From Dactylis glomerata (taxonomy: Eukaryota; Streptophyta; Magnoliopsida; Poales; Poaceae): 64,000 nucleotides of DNA. Below, piece after piece: positions 10,688 through 23,299 of the stretch. Under the pieces are notes generated by a model that saw nothing but the letters and a program-made list of their open reading frames with translations, was not told where the DNA came from and did no database searches. The stretch covers positions 1,424,684-1,488,683 of the forward strand of contig QXEO01000339.1 in the NCBI GenBank assembly GCA_007115705.1, in the 5' to 3' direction. The position numbers and the translations under genes were made by a program. Each line of letters opens with the position of its first letter. The first letter of the stretch is position 1.

Positions 10688-13600
10688 TGTAACAACTCAG
10701 AAATTTGTAATCCACTTCCTATTAATTAAAGTGCAAAATTTTGGACCAACTAAAACTTTTTATCTATTATTGCATGTATGCATATATTTTCTATTATATG
10801 TCTTTTATGATTTCATGTGTGTTATTATTTGTTGTGCAATAGTTAGTTAATTCTAACTTAACCAACAGAAGCATTAGAGAAGGATTATAAGAGCTATAGA
10901 AACAAGAAACAAAAGAAAGAAAGAAAAAGAGAAGAAAAGTTTGATCTAGAAAATATTATTGACTACCCTACTTTGGACACTTAGAATAAGAAATCTATAA
11001 CTCAAGCCAAGGTATGGTCAGTTAGTTGAGCTTGACCATGCTGCATACTAACTCAACCAAGAAGTTTCAAACCAAAATTCAAAGTGTAACCTCACTCAAA
11101 CTTCTGCCAAACTTTGAATCTGATTCAGCAACCAAACCCTAATTTCAAATACAAATTTCTGCAAAACATGTTATTTCTTCAGAACAAAAATAGTTCTGGA
11201 ACCCTTGTCCAATATCTTGACAAACCACAGTGGCCGTTTTCGAAAATTTGAATTCAAATTTCTTGCGAGCATTTGATCGAACACGTGGTGGGCAAAAATC
11301 GGAGAAAATCGAGTTCACTGTGAGCGTTGCTGTTCACGTTCGCCTGAACCCTGTAGCCATGCTCGTGGACATCTCCACGGTCGAGCCCAGCCCCCTCTGC
11401 CCCGACCCGAGCCGTGAGAAATGGAGAAGAGGAAGACGCCGCCCGGACCCCCCTCTCTGTCCCTCTTCCTCTCTGCAAGTTGCCGACCAGCCTGACATCG
11501 CCCCGACCCGAGCCGTGAGAAATGGAGAAGAGGAAGACGCCGCCCGGACCCCCCTCTCTGTCCCTCTTCCTCTCTGCAAGTTGCCGACCAGCCTGACCTC
11601 GCCAGCACCGACCCACAGCACCCCGTCGCCGCGACCAAGCCCCGCCAGCACGCGAGCAAGGCCGCTGTGCCCGGCATCGCCGACGCACATCGCCAGGACC
11701 CCCTTCGCTGGCCACCCACTGGCCACCCTCGCCCTCGGCCTCCTGGCCTATAAAAACCCCCGCTAAGCCCACGAACGAACGCACACCACTCCCAGCTACC
11801 TCCCAGACAACCTCTCCTCTCCCCGCTCGCTCTCGTTCGACGAAGCCTGCAACGCCGGCGAGCTTCTGGACGCAGGCAGCGCTGCCGCGTTGGGCCACCG
11901 CTGGACGAACGGACACCGGGAACTGGAGGAGGAGCGCCGCTAGACTCTTTTCCGCCCCTCGCCGTCAAGCCCTGCTTCCTCTACGCACGTCGCCGTTGCC
12001 GTCGTCTTCCTCACCGTGCGCAGGTGAGCCTCCGCCCTCGCCATCGAACACGACGCAGACGCGCCGTTGGATTAGAATCCAACGACAGCGTACCGATTCG
12101 GGTCACTTAAGTGACCTGACCAGTAGGCCCCACCTGTCAGCTCCGTTTGAAACGTTTCCCACCCGGGCGAAGCGTTACCTGGGCCGGCCCGTTCGGATTT
12201 CTGTTGGATTCGGCCCAGCTAGGTTAGAATTAGGTCCGATTCGTTTTTAATTATTTCCCGCCCGTTTTGAATTATTTCAAATATGTTTCAGATATGATTT
12301 TCAAACTTTAATTCCAAGAGATTTAGAAATCCATTTGTAGCAAATAAATATGCGTTGGAAAGCTTAGGAAATTCTCTAGCCTCTGAAACTGGTTAGAATC
12401 CAAATTGAGTTAGGGATTTAAATAAATAAGAATACTTTGACCATAGCTTTATTAATCATAGGAAAATTCTAGAAAATTATTTAAGCCTCCTAAAATTATG
12501 AAACTCGGTTTGTGAACTCACTAATTAACTCCCCTACTGCTTAGTTCAACCTTAATCAACTCAAACCTTGTTAGTGGTATCAATTAGACCCTAATCTAAT
12601 CCTAGTTGGTAGCATAAAATGATAGATCTCTATTATACACCTAGAATTAGTTTAGCCCTCAATACCAATTTACTTAATTAATCCCTCCCCACTTGAACTA
12701 GCCCTAATACCCTAGTTTCATACCCATACTTAAAAAGTAAACAACACATGGCACATGGTAGAAAATCTAACTTACACACTTAATGAACACTTGGAGGAAA
12801 CCTTGCACCCCAACTCAATAAAATCCAACATGAATGCTATTGTTTGAAAACAAGTATGCGTGCTTGTTGTGTTGTTAGCCTTGTGTAGTGATTGTGTGCT
12901 TTGTGTTTATTCATTATTAGACGCTAGTGTTGCCGAGGAGGATATTGAGGGGGAATATTATCAAGAAGAAGAAGACTACCCCGGACACTTTGCCAACCAA
13001 GGCAAGCCATCTTTTGAATCATACTCCAAATGCCTAATTTTACTATTGCATTCTACTTGTTTTAAGTAAATTGCATGATTGAATTGCTAGAGTAGAATGA
13101 TAGAGGTGTAGTGATATCTTGTTTAGCAAGAGCATCAAGCTGAGTTTATCCAACCCTATTTAGTGGTATCATTACTCAATGTAGTTGCTTAGTCGCTAAT
13201 AAAATTGAGGCCATCTCTAAGAGGAACCCCATTTGAACTTGGTGACTTGAACTTGGAAACTTGAATTGGAGACCTCTCATACATGATGGTTTTATGAAGG
13301 AAAATAATCTTGACTAAGGATTATGGAATGTATTTGCCAAATGATACTAAGTGATGTAACATGTGAGCCAACCATACCGTACGACCACATTACCCCTAAA
13401 TGGGAAGGGGCTTAGTCCGTAGCTTGTTTACCCTAGTATGGGAGGCCTTGTATCATCCTTTATAGAAGTGCACCGTGCGCGGGTACTTCCGAACCGGGTG
13501 GAAATTCCATTCATCCAGCATCCTGGAGTGGGCAAAACTAGAGACGCCGGAACGGAGATATCCGTGTCTCGGGCTCTAGGAAAGGATCCTATACTAGAGT

Positions 13601-14360
13601 GAGCAAGTGAAAGAGTTTGTTTGATTATCTGAACCTCGCATACTTTGTGTATGACGATCCGTGGATTTCTCCCGGCAGATGTATCGAATCTTGTGGGTAA
13701 AGTGTACCCCTCTGCAGAGGTTTCAAAACTATTTGAATAGCCGCGTCCGCGGTCATGGACAGTTGGCAAGCTGTACTTGACTTTTGTCAAGAATGTAAAC
13801 AACTTATGATGAACTTGGTGAATGACTTGACTTGACCTTGATATTGACACACTTGAAGTTCCTCTTTAGATTTACTTAGAGAATTAAATCTTCTTCTCTA
13901 AATAATGAACCTTCTTGGGAAATAAAACTAGCTTTTGCAAATAAACTTAGTGCTTAGTCCACCATATGAACCTTGCATATCTACTTCCTCATTTCGTTTA
14001 TAAGATGGTTTGCGAGTGCATCCAATGTACTCATGGCTGTGTCCCTGGCTATCAACTTGGCCAGACTATGGGGAAGAGTATCAGGAGGAAGGTTATGAAG
14101 AAGAGTATCAGAACTAAGATCGTCTCCTGAGTCGCCATTGCCTGTAGGGTGAAGGCATGGACCCGAAGATGTTATTTCCGCTGCTATATTGTGTTGTAAT
14201 ATGAACTTGGTCACTATGACCGTTGTATTTGAACCATCGTATTGTAATGTCTATGGAACTGGGTACCAACTACGTTATGTGTATCACAACAATGATTCTG
14301 GGATTGTGGTGGAATACATAACGGGCACTTCGAATTTGTTGTAAATTCGCGGGTGTTACA
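10688..14360 (+). repeat. 3' LTR of the Tekay-like element (3,673 bp)
   Basis: It pairs with 1288-4862. It is 98 bp longer, explained by a 101-bp tandem duplication at 11399-11600 plus small indels. A TATA box (TATAAAAA) is at 11749-11756. Confidence 0.95.
11399..11600 (+). repeat. 101-bp tandem duplication inside the 3' LTR
   Basis: Positions 11399-11499 and 11500-11600 are copies with one mismatch near the end (CATC against CCTC). The 5' LTR has only one copy. It lies about 150-350 bp upstream of the TATA box, in U3. Confidence 0.93.
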
Positions 14361-14365
14361 TGATC
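14361..14365. repeat. Target-site duplication, right copy
   Basis: TGATC directly after the 3' LTR, identical to 1283-1287. Confidence 0.95.
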
Positions 14366-17290
14366 TTACTTGATTCGCAACTTTCTACGCCTAGCTCAAA
14401 GGCGTTAAAGAAAAGCACTATTGGGAGATAACCCAATATTTTTACATTCAGTTCTTTTTCTTTTATTTGAGTCTTGGAAGTTATTACTACTGTAATGACC
14501 TCTCCTTATCCTTTTTATTTCGTTTTTGTGCCAAGAGAAGCCTCTAATTTGAGTGAGGTAAGATTTGGGGATGTTGCTGTCCTGAAACAGTTTTCGGTGC
14601 TACACCGTAAAAATTCGTGAAAATTCTATGTATATCTTTTGGACCTCCGATTTCTTGTGCGTATGCCCCAGGTTATATCCAAACTTTCATTAGTTGAACA
14701 CTTTTTGATTTGAGCAACAGAAAACCCTCTAAAAATTCGATCTTTGTCAGCTGTTCTGTTTTGACAGATATCTGCTACTATTCATTTTTGCCGCTTTATC
14801 GCTTTCTTTTTAAGTTCTTTTATCACGGAACTTTTGGGGAAGTTGATACAGTAGTATGTACTTTATATGTGGTGGTTTTGAGTTGAAACCTGAAGCAAAA
14901 AGGGTTGATTCTATGTTATGCTTAAACTAATGTTGCTAATAGATTTGTGTTTAGTTTTGTATGAAGGAAGTTTTTAAGTGTAGGGATTGGAGAATGATGA
15001 GATGAGTTGAAGAATGGATAAAAGCTCAAGCTTGGGGATGCCCATGCATCAATCCAAGAAATATCCAAGAAGTACAAGCGTCAAAGCTTGGGGATGCCCC
15101 CGAGGCACCCCTTCTTCATTGGTAAAAATCAGGTCACCTTTCAAGACACTATATATTTATTGCTTCATGCATTATGCGTTTTACTTAGAGCGTCAGCTGT
15201 TTTTAGTTTTCAGTTTAGTTTTGTTTTGTTTGCTACAATAAATGGTTGGACCCCAACAAATTTCTTTTGGAGAAGTTGCCTTGCTTTTCATCTGCCAAGA
15301 ACACTCCGTTTTTCACTCTATTCGTTTCAACGAGTGTTCTTCTTTTTCTAGAACTGCGTTTAGTTTTCAATTTTGCCTTGATTTATGTTCAGATCTTGTT
15401 ATATCTTTATATCAAGGTGTATTTTTGCCTCTGGTCTATATTGGTTTTCATCAAAAAAGGTGTTTATAAAAGGTTTGAATGGTGTTGGAAAAGAGAAAAA
15501 GCTTTATGCAAAAAAGTGGTACAAGAAGGAGCTTGTGTAGACTGCGGCCTAGGATTTTGCATGTCGTGCTTGATGTCTTTTTGATAGTATGCTTAGTGGT
15601 TTTGCTATAGCATGACTTGTCTCAAATAACTGAGATTGCTTAATGAGCCTTTGAAAAAATCATGCGTTATTTTAATTATTTGGAAGCATTATTTTGGTTT
15701 TCTCCTTGATGCTTTATTTGGGTTGACTTGGCGCATGCTCACACATATTAGACTCTTACAAAGTTGCCAATAGCCTCTATGATCATTTAGTTTTTGACTT
15801 TTGATGCCATCTTATGCTTCTTTTAATGTCGCTTTGTCGCTTTGCATGATTATGGCCGTTATTGCTCTCTTAGTTGGTCGCTCCTAGTCTTTTGCTAGCC
15901 CTCATTTTGTACTGAGTATGAGCTCTACTCGTGCATCCAACTCCTAAAAACCAAGTTTGCCAAAGTGTCCACCATACATACCTATTAGCAATTTGCTATT
16001 CCAAAGTACATTTGACTTGCTTTTATCTACTCTTCAAATTAAACTCTTACCAGTGTTATGCGAAAATTGGTCAGTAAAGCTCTCACAAACCGGAAGGCAC
16101 ACTTTATTTTTCTTGCTTTAAAAATTTGACATTGTGGTCTCTTATGTTCAGTTGTTATGCTTGCAAGTTGTAAGTTGGGAATTAGCCCAGCCATGTCGTC
16201 ATGGGGCAAGCTTTCAACATTACACTTCTTAATTGAGTTGATATCGTGATCTTTTGTTTATGGATACTCGCGGTGTGAAATGAATTGGGAATCTTGCGGG
16301 ATCATGGAGTTTGTATATGTGTTAGAGAAACGCCTGGGCCGCCAATCTAAGCCATGTATAATTCATGGTGGAAATTTGCAGCATGCCCATAGTGGACATT
16401 CGACGACGCATCTCAAAATAAAAAGCTATACAAATGGTAAATAAAAGAGATGTCGAGGTGTTCATTGTCTGCTTGTCCTGTCATTTTGATGTGGGCTTGT
16501 TCCATGTCATCGGGCACGGACGTACCCCGTTGGCGGTTCTCGATGATACGTATATACTTACAATGGCAAGAGCTTGCTTGGGACTCTAAGTAAAGTAGCA
16601 TAAAGTTTGGGTACTCGTATTCACGGGACACGAGGTTTTTAACTTATGATTTGTCAAGCATATGCAGCATAAGTATTCTCGCATTAACTTTAATCATTCA
16701 AGATGCTTATGATAGGGGCAATGAGAGCTCAAAGCCGGTAAGTACCATAATTTTTGAAGGTTTATAAAAATTGCAATCACTGCTTCCCTCCGCGAAGGGC
16801 CTTTCTTTTACTTTTATGTTGAGTCACCACCTTCTATCTTTATGCACCATTATGAGAGCATAGTTGTCATTCTGAGTATAATGTGCATTGTCCCAAAGTT
16901 TTCATTGATTGATTCATATTGTTGGTTTCACTTGTTCTTAAATTATTTGTATCTAGTCGCCCTCTTAAACTTGACGGTGTCCTATGCATTTATGTTTTGC
17001 TCTCCATGAAGGACAAGCTGAAAACCAATTGTATGTTTTTCCTTACGATTTGAACACACGTTTGACTTTCATTGTTTCATTTTCATGATCTTTTGTTTGT
17101 GTTCATTTTCATGTTATAACATGGTTGCTAAGTTTCTTCTATCAAGATTATGTCTTTCATGCCCATGTTTTAAGTTCTTTTGATCCCAGCGCACAACGCT
17201 TACATACATGATCAGGATTGTGTAGGTGCATGTCACCTCAAAAATTATTTCTTTTGTTACCACTTACCTACTCGAGGACGAGCAGGAGTT
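14366..17290 (+). other. Non-coding internal region of the Athila-like element
   Basis: About 2.9 kb of T-rich DNA between the interrupted ORF and the polypurine tract. The only open frames are under 120 codons, overlap on several frames and show no domain, so I treat them as chance. A short motif like the true polypurine tract (AAGCTTGGGGATGCC) recurs at about 15028 and 15084. Confidence 0.7.
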
Positions 17291-17304
17291 AAGCTTGGGG
17301 ATGC
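17291..17304 (+). other. Polypurine tract of the Athila-like element
   Basis: AAGCTTGGGGATGC directly before the LTR start. Confidence 0.8.
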
Positions 17305-18950
17305 TGATACGTCTCCAACGTATCCATAATTTTTTATGCTCCATGCTTGTTTTTACACCATTTGCTTAGTGTTTCATTACACTTCGTGGCACTTTTATGC
17401 GTTTTCCGGAACTAACCTATTAACAAGTCGCCACAGTGCTAGTTCCCTATTTTCTGCTGTTTTTGTGTTTCAGAAAAGTTACATAGGAAATATTCTCGGA
17501 ATTGGACGAAACCAAAGCCAGTCGCCTAGAATTTCACCGAAGCTTCCACAGAACCGAAGAGGAGACGGAGTGGGCCTACGAGGGCCCCACACAACAGGGC
17601 GGCGCGGCCCAGGCCCTGGTCGCGCCCCCTATGTGTGAGGTCGCCTTGGTCTAGTCCTGACGCTGCCCCTTCACCTATAAAGACCCCCCGACGGAAAAAA
17701 CCTAAATACCTGATCACTTTTCCAGAACACATCACGATCCGCCGCCGCCATTGACCTGAAGATCGAGAGGGTCCAGAAGCTCTTCTCGGCACCCTGCCGG
17801 AGAGGGGAATCACCACCGGAGGTCTTCTTCATCGCCATGCTTGCCTCCGACGTGATGAGTGAGTAGTCTACCTTGGACTATGGGTCCATAGCAGTAGCTA
17901 GATGGTTGTCTTCTCCACCATGTGCTTCATGTTTATATCTCATGAGCTGCCTTACATGATTGAGATCACCGTTATGTAATTCTACATGTTGTGTTTGTTG
18001 GGATCCGATGAATATTGGTGTTATGTTTGAATTGAAGTACTGAATATTATCTTTTGTTATCTCTATGTTGTTTATGATCTTGCATGCTCTCCATTGTTAG
18101 TAGCTATCTTGGCCGAGTAGTTGCTAGTGACTCCAAGAGGGTGTATTTATGCTCGATAGTGGGTTCGTGCCTCTATTTAATCTGGGGGAGTGACAAAAAC
18201 CTCTAAGGTTGTAGATGTGTTGTTGCTACTAGGGGGAAAACAACATTCATATGCTCAAGGGCATATGCTTTCTTTACATTACACACTTTTCTTAATGCAA
18301 TTATCTGTTGTTCGCAACTTAATACTTGTGGAGTTCTCAGATTGATTCGCCACAAGTGGATTATTAGTCATAGATGCAGTTGGACGGCGGTCTTTGTATC
18401 TTGTTGTAATGCCCAGAGTAAATCTCATAGTGATCCTCTCATCATATGCACGTTGTCTTTAATCTATCAATTGCCCAAATGTAATTTGTTTACCCAGCAT
18501 GTATTATTTTATCTTATGGCGAGACACCACTAGTGAACTGTGGACCCCGGTCCTATTTCCATCATATTGCTATCACCTGTTTACTTTACTTGCACTTTTA
18601 CTTTACTCGCATATTATTACTATTTTCCACTCGATACGCTCATTCCTTTGTTTACAGCAAACCGGTGAGATTGACAAACTCATCGTAAGTTGGGAGCAAA
18701 GTATTTGGTTGTGTTGTGTGCAGGTTCCATGTTGCCACTCGCAAAGCAAAGCTCGGACGAGGCGCCCTATAAATTGTCCGGAGCTGTCGCAAGCTAGCGG
18801 GCATCACCTTCAGTTGTATTGGCTTCTTCCCCTTCGGATCGATAAAACTTGGTTTCTTACTGAGGGAAAACCTTGCTGCTATATTCATCATACCTTCCTC
18901 TTGGGGTTCCCAACTGGACGGTGAAAAGCTATCAACACCGTACCGCATCA
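17305..18950 (+). repeat. 3' LTR of the Athila-like element (1,646 bp)
   Basis: It starts TGATACGTCTCCAACG, a signature seen in many Triticeae LTRs, and ends CCGCATCA. A TATA box (TATAAAG) is at 17675. Its last 517 bp pair with the window start. Confidence 0.9.
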
Positions 18951-19097
18951 GTCGATGCTGATGTCTTCTCTCCCTTTGCTTCACCTCTGGCCTGCTCCGT
19001 GGTGGGTTGGCCCGCTTGTTGGGCCATCTTCCTTCTCTGATGCTCAATCGCCCGCGTATTCTCCTTCAGTGCCTTTGTCAGGTACATGGTCGTGACA
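18951..19097 (-). repeat. Partial 3' LTR of the Reina-like element
   Basis: It matches 24258-24404 with 9 substitutions in 147 bp and stops at the Athila insertion point. Confidence 0.88.
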
Positions 19098-19112
19098 ATG
19101 CCCTCCCCTTGA
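19098..19112 (-). other. Polypurine tract of the Reina-like element
   Basis: On the minus strand the sequence next to the LTR is purine-rich (AAGGGGAGGGCAT). Confidence 0.75.
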
Positions 19113-21875
19113 AGAGCAGCTTGTCCCCAAGCTGCTGCCGCTGGAAATGCATTGACCATCGCGTAGAGTTTCTCCCACGTACTGCACGAATCAGGCAAGG
19201 TATCCCAATGGACACGAACCTGCGGTTGTAGCTTGCGTCCCCGTTTGATCAATCGTTCTTCGATCACCTGCGCCGGTTGGGCTTGGCTGGCCAGATCGAC
19301 CAAGGAGACTGGAATGTCTGTTATCACTTGGTCTGTAGGCTTGATCGCCTTCTTCAGGAGAGAGACATGAAGCACAGGATGAATCTTGGAGTGCTCGGGA
19401 AGTTGCAACTTGTAGGAGACATTCCCACCTTCTTAATCACCTGGTATGGCCCAAAATAGCGAAAACTGAGCTTGTGAGAGGAATGCGGCATCAGGGACTG
19501 CTGTACATACGGTTGTAGACGCAGATAGACCCAGTCTCCCACTACAAAGGAGCGCTCCATGCATTTCTTGTTAGCTTGGTGGGTCATGCGTTGTTTGGCA
19601 CGCTCCAGATGTTGTTGAATGACAGGAATCATGACTGCGCGCTCTTGCAACCATTGAGCTAGATCAGTCCCAACAGGAACATCCCCACTGTGCATGCTGA
19701 AATGCCTAGGCGGGCGACCATATAACACTTCAAAGGGTGATTTTCCCAGTGCCGAATGGAACGTAGTATTGTACCAGTATTCAGCCTGCGATAGCCAGCG
19801 TGCCCAATGATTAGGATTGGCATGGACCAGACAGCGTAGATAGGTCTTCAAACATTGGTTCAGTCGCTCTGATTGCCCGTCTGTCTGGGGATGGTAGGAC
19901 GAACTTAGGTTGAGAGTTGTGTCTACTAACCTGAACAAGTTTTGCCAAAATGCATTGGTGAACACCTTGTCTCTGTCAGATATCACAACTGTTGGCATAC
20001 TGTGAAGTTTATACACATTGTCCAAAAACAACTGGGCCACTGTTGCTGCTGTAAATGGGTGCTTCAATGGAATAAAATGCCCATATTTGGTGAATTTATC
20101 AATCACCACGAGGATGGTATCATATTTGTCCGAGACAGGAAGTCCCTCCACAAAATCCATGCTCACCGTGTGCCAGGCTTCAGGGGGCACCTTAAATGGT
20201 TGCAACAACCCATGGGTTTTTGTGTGTTCACTCTTTGCTTGTTGACATGTTGGACATTGCTGAACAAAATGGTGCACATCTTGTCTGAGATTGGGCCAAG
20301 CAAAGAGCTGATCAACCTTTTGGAACGTGGCCAAGGTGCCAGAATGTCCTCCAAGACCACTGTTGTGTAGTGCATGTAGTATTGCTAATTGTGCCTCTTT
20401 GTGTTTCCCCAACCAAATTTTCCCTTTATATCGAATGACCCCATTTGTCAGAGAATATCCCTGCTCATTAGGACTTTTCAGACTTAATTCACTGAGCAAC
20501 TGTTTTGTCTGTGGGTCTTTTTCATACCCTTCAGTGACTATTTCCAACCACTTTGGGCATACAGTGGATATGGCATGTACATCAGCATTCTCATGTGTTA
20601 TACGAGAGAGAGCATCAGCAGCTTTGTTGGCACTGCCCTTCTTGTACACAATTCTGTATTGCAGCCCTAGTAGTCTGAAAAAAGCTTTCTGCTGAATGGT
20701 AGTGTTAAATCGGTAGTCACCGAGATGCACCAAGCTTTGCTGATCAGTGTGAATGACAAAGGGTTGATGTTGTAGATAGGTCTACCACTTCTCCAGAGCC
20801 AGTAAGATAGCCAGACATTTCTTGTCATATGTCGACAATTCTTGGTTCTTTGGTCCTAAAGCCTTGCTCATGAAAGCCAATGGGTGGCCACTCTGCATCA
20901 AAACAGCTCCCACACCCACAGTCGAAGCATCAGTTTCCAATACAAATTCTTTCTGGAAATTTGGTAGTGCCAGTTAAGGTGCCTGCACCAAAGAAAGTTT
21001 TAGTGTGTGGAATGAGTCTTCTGTATACTTATTCCACACAAAAAGGAACATTTTTCTTGAGGAGATCAGAGAGTGGCCTGCTGATAACACCAAAAATTCG
21101 AATGAATTTTCTATAGTACCCTGAAAGGCCCAAGAAACCCTTTAACTATTTGACATTGGTTGGTTGAGGCCAATTCTACATAGCTGTAATTTTTGCTGGA
21201 TCAGTGGATACTCCAGACACACTGACGATGTGTCCTAAATACTCAAGGGAAGTTTGAGCAAAGGAACACTTGGACCTTTTAACAAAGAGCTGATTCTCTT
21301 TCAAAATGGAAAACACTTGCTGGAGGTGATCGACATGCTGTGCTAGGTCAGAGCTATAAATAAGAATGTCATCAACAAACACTAATACAAACTTCCTGAT
21401 GACAGAGGCAAAAATGTTGTTCATAGCTGACTGAAATGTTGCTGGGGCACATGTCAAACCAAAGGGCATCACTCGAAATTCAAAGTGCTCACTGTGTGTG
21501 CGAAATGCAGTTTTGTGCTCATCTTTTTCCACCATTCTGATCTAATGATACCTGGACTGGAGGTCCAATTTTGTGAATAATTGTGTGCCGGACAGTTCAT
21601 CCATGAGTTCTTCCACAACTGGCATTGGGTAGCGGTTCTTCACTATCAGCGCATTCAACTGGCGATAATCGATGCACAGCCTCCAACTGCCGTCTTTCTT
21701 CTTTACCAACAGCACCGGCGATCCAAAGGGACTGCGGCTTGGTCAAATGATGCCGTTGCGCAACATTTCGCGCACCTGTTTCTCAATTTCATGTTTTTGT
21801 TGAGGTGTGTAGCGATAGGGCTTGACATTCACTAGTTGCACACCTGGCAACAGGTTGATTGCATGATCATAGGGC
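19098..21875 (-). pseudogene. Reina-like pol: reverse transcriptase, RNase H, integrase, chromodomain; broken
   Basis: Read on the minus strand. The RT segment 21535-21176 is open and has the VFVDDILIYSS active site. Upstream RT and the RNase H stretch (about 21170-20735) hold stops. A long open frame (20733-19354, 459 codons) follows with the last part of RNase H, the HHCC zinc domain (CPTCQQAKSEH), D in SMDFVEGLP, D in VISDRDKVF and E in SERLNQCLKTY. A shift then carries the tail into another frame (19408 downward), which encodes a chromodomain-like segment (VIEERLIKRG...VHWDTLPDSCSTWEKL) and FP...AWGQAALQGEG. That last frame has no stop before the polypurine tract and runs into the LTR. 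Confidence 0.88.
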
Positions 21876-23299
21876 CTATGTGGTGGCAAAGGTTTTGGGC
21901 TCCTGGAAGCAATCAAGATGGCGATCCAACAGTTGTATGACTAGTTCAGGTACTGGTTGGTCCTTGTCTTGTATGTCAACCGGGCACAGTTGCACTACTT
22001 GGGCAATTGCTCTGTCATGCATTATTTGAGCTAATTCCTCCTGGGAGATGTGCTTGCACTGTGATATATCATCACGGATACCGCGGAGAGTGATTCTGAC
22101 CCCTGCATGCTCAAAGCGCAGTTTCTTCCTATGCCAGTCAATCCACATCTTCCCAATAGCATCTAACCAATCCATTCCCAATATCATATCATAGCCAGGT
22201 ATTGGAAAAACCCTGAGAGTAGTTACAAATGCATTTCCCTGACATTGCCATTTGACAAGAGGAACCGCGGTGTCACATAGAGTCTTCCCTCCATCAGCCA
22301 CTATTACAGTTACTTTGGAAACCTTTGCAACAGGATGAGCCAATTGGTCAGCAGCATATTGGCTAATGAAGCTGCCAGTACTTCCTGAGTCCACCAATAT
22401 AAGCACTTGCTTCCCTTGCACTGTCCCTTGCAATCTGATAGATTTGGAATGTGTAGTACCAGCTGTAGCATGAGCAGACAACATCATCAAAGATTCACTA
22501 TCACTACTATCAAACGATGAGTCCTCCGAGTCAGAGTCACTCCCACTCTGCATCACTTGTAACAGTTCCTCTACCACATGTAGTGGCACTGATTTTGCAC
22601 ATTTGTGACTTGGTTGAAATTTATCACCACATTTAAAACACTCCCCCTTGCTTTCCTCTGTGATCGCAAGGAAACCAACCTGTCCTCCCATGGTGGTTTT
22701 TGATCTGGCTTACGTTTGTCTTCGACAAGTGTCGGCAGAATGCCTTTCTGGGAGTGCCCCCCACTGAAAATGCGCTAATACTCAGGCTTGTATTTCCCAT
22801 AGCTGTAACTGCGAGCCTCTTCAATCAAAGTCTCTTCAGTCTCTGGCAACGACAATGCCAAATTGACTGTTTTAGGTTTGTGGAGTTGTATGGCTCGGCG
22901 AATTTCTCTCTTCAGTCCATTGACAAATTTTGTAACAAAGAAGGCTTCATCATAGTGTCTATTATGCACCAAGACCTTATGTCGCAACTCTTCAAACTTG
23001 TTGTAATACTTTTCCACAGTTTCAGTTTGTTTGCACCTTTCCAATGCTTCTAGAAACTTAATATGCTTATCCATGCCGAATTTGGAGTTAACAGCAACCA
23101 CCAGTTCCTCCCAACTTTCAATCTCATTCTCAGCCTCATATGTCTGCAGCCATAATGCAGCATTGCCTTTGAAATGCATTGTAGCAAAACTTGCCCAAGT
23201 GTCCCGAGCCACATTATACAAACAAAAATACTTCTCTGCTACCCCACGCCACCACTTTGGATTATCACCATCGAACTTAGGGAAACCAGTTTTTGGCAT
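21876..23299 (-). pseudogene. Reina-like gag and protease, broken
   Basis: Two open pieces on the minus strand. Positions 23299-22775 encode gag core (FPKFDGDNPKWW at the start, then WLQTYEAE and FVNGLKREIRRAI), which packages element RNA. Positions 22691-21876 encode a zinc-knuckle-like motif (CFKCGDKFQPSHKC) and an aspartic protease with the DSGSTGSFIS active site and LGMDWL flap region. The pieces lie in different frames, so at least one indel or stop separates them near 22700-22770. The start of gag lies to the right of 23299; several stops up to 23600 hide the original ATG. Confidence 0.85.

Larger units (their letters stand above)
1288..14360 (+). mobile_element. Complete Tekay/Del-like chromovirus (Gypsy) LTR retrotransposon
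   Basis: The 13,073-bp element has two 3.6-kb LTRs (TGTAAC...TTACA), a perfect 5-base target duplication, an initiator-tRNA-Met PBS, an extra ORF, gag-protease-RT-RNase H-integrase-chromodomain in one frame broken by a single stop, and a polypurine tract. Large LTRs, a tRNA-Met primer and a C-terminal chromodomain-like segment place it in the Tekay (Del) clade of chromoviruses. It is the youngest insertion of the left block: I count 8 substitutions in the first 660 bp of the two LTRs. Confidence 0.92.
1..18950 (+). mobile_element. Athila-lineage Gypsy LTR retrotransposon without pol, interrupted by a Tekay element
   Basis: The element is present as 1-1287 and 14361-18950. The two halves are joined by the 5-base duplication TGATC flanking the inserted element. 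Its left LTR runs off the window start. The PBS, one ORF, about 2.9 kb of non-coding internal DNA, the polypurine tract and a complete 3' LTR are visible. No reverse transcriptase, protease or integrase reading frame is present, so it would depend on enzymes from elsewhere. The tRNA-Asp type PBS and the LTR opening suggest the Athila lineage; resemblance to the Triticeae Sabrina/WHAM group is an impression only. It sits inside the 3' LTR of the Reina-like element at 18951. Confidence 0.8.

Noticed and set aside
14950..15600. Cluster of 75-112-codon frames in the Athila internal region
   Set aside because: T-rich, overlapping in three frames, hydrophobic by composition, no motif.
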